Assembly: GCA_028277325.1 (NCBI GenBank)
Contig: JANQGL010000315.1
Span: 1 to 6,443, forward strand
From: Magnetospira sp.
Lineage (GTDB): Bacteria > Pseudomonadota > Alphaproteobacteria > Rhodospirillales > Magnetospiraceae
Direction: 5' to 3'
Length of the DNA: 6,443 nt
Shown here piece by piece: positions 5,694 to 6,443 of this stretch (within the stretch, counting starts at the first letter, position 1; each line of letters opens with the position of its first letter). The notes below the pieces were generated by a model. That model saw only the letters and a list, made by a program, of their open reading frames with translations. It was not told the DNA's origin and ran no database searches. The position numbers were made by a program, and so were the translations under genes.

Positions 5694-6443
5694 GCGGCGC
5701 CGCCGACCGCGGCGCATCCGCTGATGGCCAGGGCGAGATGGGTCTGGTCGGCCCCCGGAAACGAGCCGACCCACAGGCTGACCAGGCCGGACAGGCTCAT
5801 CTGCACGAACCCCAGCAGCGCCGAGGCGGTGCCGGCGAGGTCGGGAAACGGCGTCATCGCGCCGGCGATGCCGACCGGCATCACCACCGCGAAGCCGACC
5901 AGGAAGACGATCATCGGCCCGACCAGGGCCGGCACCGTGAACACCCCGCCGGCGGCGAGGACCAGCATGGCCAGGCCGCCCGCCAGGGCGGCGCCCAGCC
6001 CGGCCGCCATCAGGGTCCGGTTGCCGAGCCGGGCGCTCAGCCGGGCGGCCGCCAGACTGCCGATCGCGAATCCGATCACGTTGACGCCGGCCAGCACCCC
6101 GAAGGCGGACGGGCTCAGTCCCAGGCGGTCGATGAACAGGATCGGACCGACCGCCGTGAACGCCATCAGGCCGGAGAACACCCCGGTCACCGCCAGCACG
6201 TGGCCCAGGTAGGCCCGATGCGCGAGCAGCCGCCGCGCCGCCCGCGCCAGGCCGCCGATCCGCGTCGCCGTCGGATCGGGCGCCGCGTTGGTCTCGCGCA
6301 GCAACCCCACCGCGCCCAGCAGGACCGCGCCGCCGAACCCGGCCAGCAGCAGGAAGTTGGCGCGCCAGCCGAACCCCTCCTCCACGTAGCCGCCGATCAT
6401 CGGCGCCACCGCCGGGGAGGCGGCCAGGGCGAGGCCGATGTAG
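5636..6443 (-). CDS. MFS drug-resistance transporter, Bcr/CflA-like (DHA1), C-terminal part; N-terminus outside window
   Basis: 268 residues are visible, and the frame runs off the right edge without a start. It opens in YIGLALAASPAVAPMIGGY, matching antiporter motif C of the 12-helix DHA1 efflux pumps at helix 5 (compare the APxxGG of Bcr/CflA proteins). GWRANFLLLAGFGGAVLL (helix 6) follows, then a basic, soluble central loop (about residues 60-80). Six more hydrophobic helices come next, with GPILFIDRLGLSPSAFG between helices 7 and 8 and PDLAGTASALLGFVQM leading into helix 11. That last motif is characteristic of Bcr/CflA members. The protein would sit in the inner membrane and export small molecules by proton antiport. 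Roughly the first third (helices 1-4) is missing. The stop TGA at 5636-5638 lies inside the 3' end of the lipid kinase gene. The substrate (bicyclomycin-like, sulfonamide or other) cannot be predicted. Confidence 0.88.
   Translation of the reverse strand, partial: YIGLALAASPAVAPMIGGYVEEGFGWRANFLLLAGFGGAVLLGAVGLLRETNAAPDPTATRIGGLARAARRLLAHRAYLGHVLAVTGVFSGLMAFTAVGPILFIDRLGLSPSAFGVLAGVNVIGFAIGSLAAARLSARLGNRTLMAAGLGAALAGGLAMLVLAAGGVFTVPALVGPMIVFLVGFAVVMPVGIAGAMTPFPDLAGTASALLGFVQMSLSGLVSLWVGSFPGADQTHLALAISGCAAVGGAAYLGLAHRPAGDPATPGGG
5639..5656. terminator. Perfect palindrome in the convergent overlap, possible bidirectional terminator
   Basis: GCCACCCC (5639-5646) and GGGGTGGC (5649-5656) are exact inverted repeats separated by CT, just inside the stop codon of the transporter gene and 35 bases before the lipid kinase stop. 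The two-base gap means a real hairpin would open to a 4-6 base loop. No T-run follows on either strand. Its position between convergent genes suits a bidirectional transcription stop, but it lies in coding sequence of both. Confidence 0.35.

Noticed and set aside
4476..5774. 432-codon minus-strand frame opposite the lipid kinase
   Set aside because: It is longer than the kinase gene but is Arg/His/Gly-rich with no recognisable motif, whereas the plus frame has GGDGT and GTAN and a strong ribosome site.

Overview
The window comes from a very GC-rich genome (about 70% or more G+C in most coding stretches) with wobble positions dominated by G and C. The gene content is a LEPR-motif/DUF4347 giant secreted protein, a PAPS sulfotransferase, a short diacylglycerol-kinase-like lipid kinase and a Bcr/CflA-type transporter. 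This fits a Gram-negative proteobacterium, most likely an alphaproteobacterium of the Rhodospirillales type. That placement is inference from gene style, not from a marker gene.

Layout. Positions 1-2572 (minus strand) hold the first 857 residues of a very large surface/secreted protein whose C-terminus lies beyond the left edge. In order it has a LEPR-type motif, a DUF4347 domain, a lower-GC beta-rich module, two cadherin-like domains and the start of a tandem Ig-like repeat array. Directly upstream on the same strand (2590-3465) is a sulfotransferase. Its stop codon runs into the ribosome binding site of the giant gene, so the two form an operon. A hairpin (3561-3589) separates this pair from the next minus-strand gene (3606-4346), a phage tail-collar/microcystin-dependent (Mdp) family protein carrying a Sec-type signal peptide.

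A 375-base gap (4347-4721) follows. It contains a 70-base AT-rich island (20 of 70 bases are G or C) that probably carries promoters for the divergently oriented neighbours. On the plus strand, 4722-5693 encodes a diacylglycerol/sphingosine-kinase-family lipid kinase. Its 3' end overlaps the 3' end of a convergent MFS efflux transporter gene (5636-6443, minus strand, N-terminus cut by the right edge). A perfect 8-bp palindrome sits in the overlap.

How they fit together. The left half looks like a cell-surface locus: a giant adhesin-like protein that should leave by type I secretion, a co-transcribed sulfotransferase, and a nearby exported tail-collar protein. No type I secretion genes are in view. 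The right half (lipid kinase and efflux pump) looks like ordinary chromosomal housekeeping or accessory genes with no evident functional link to the left half. No RNA genes, insertion sequences, CRISPR arrays or integration sites were seen.
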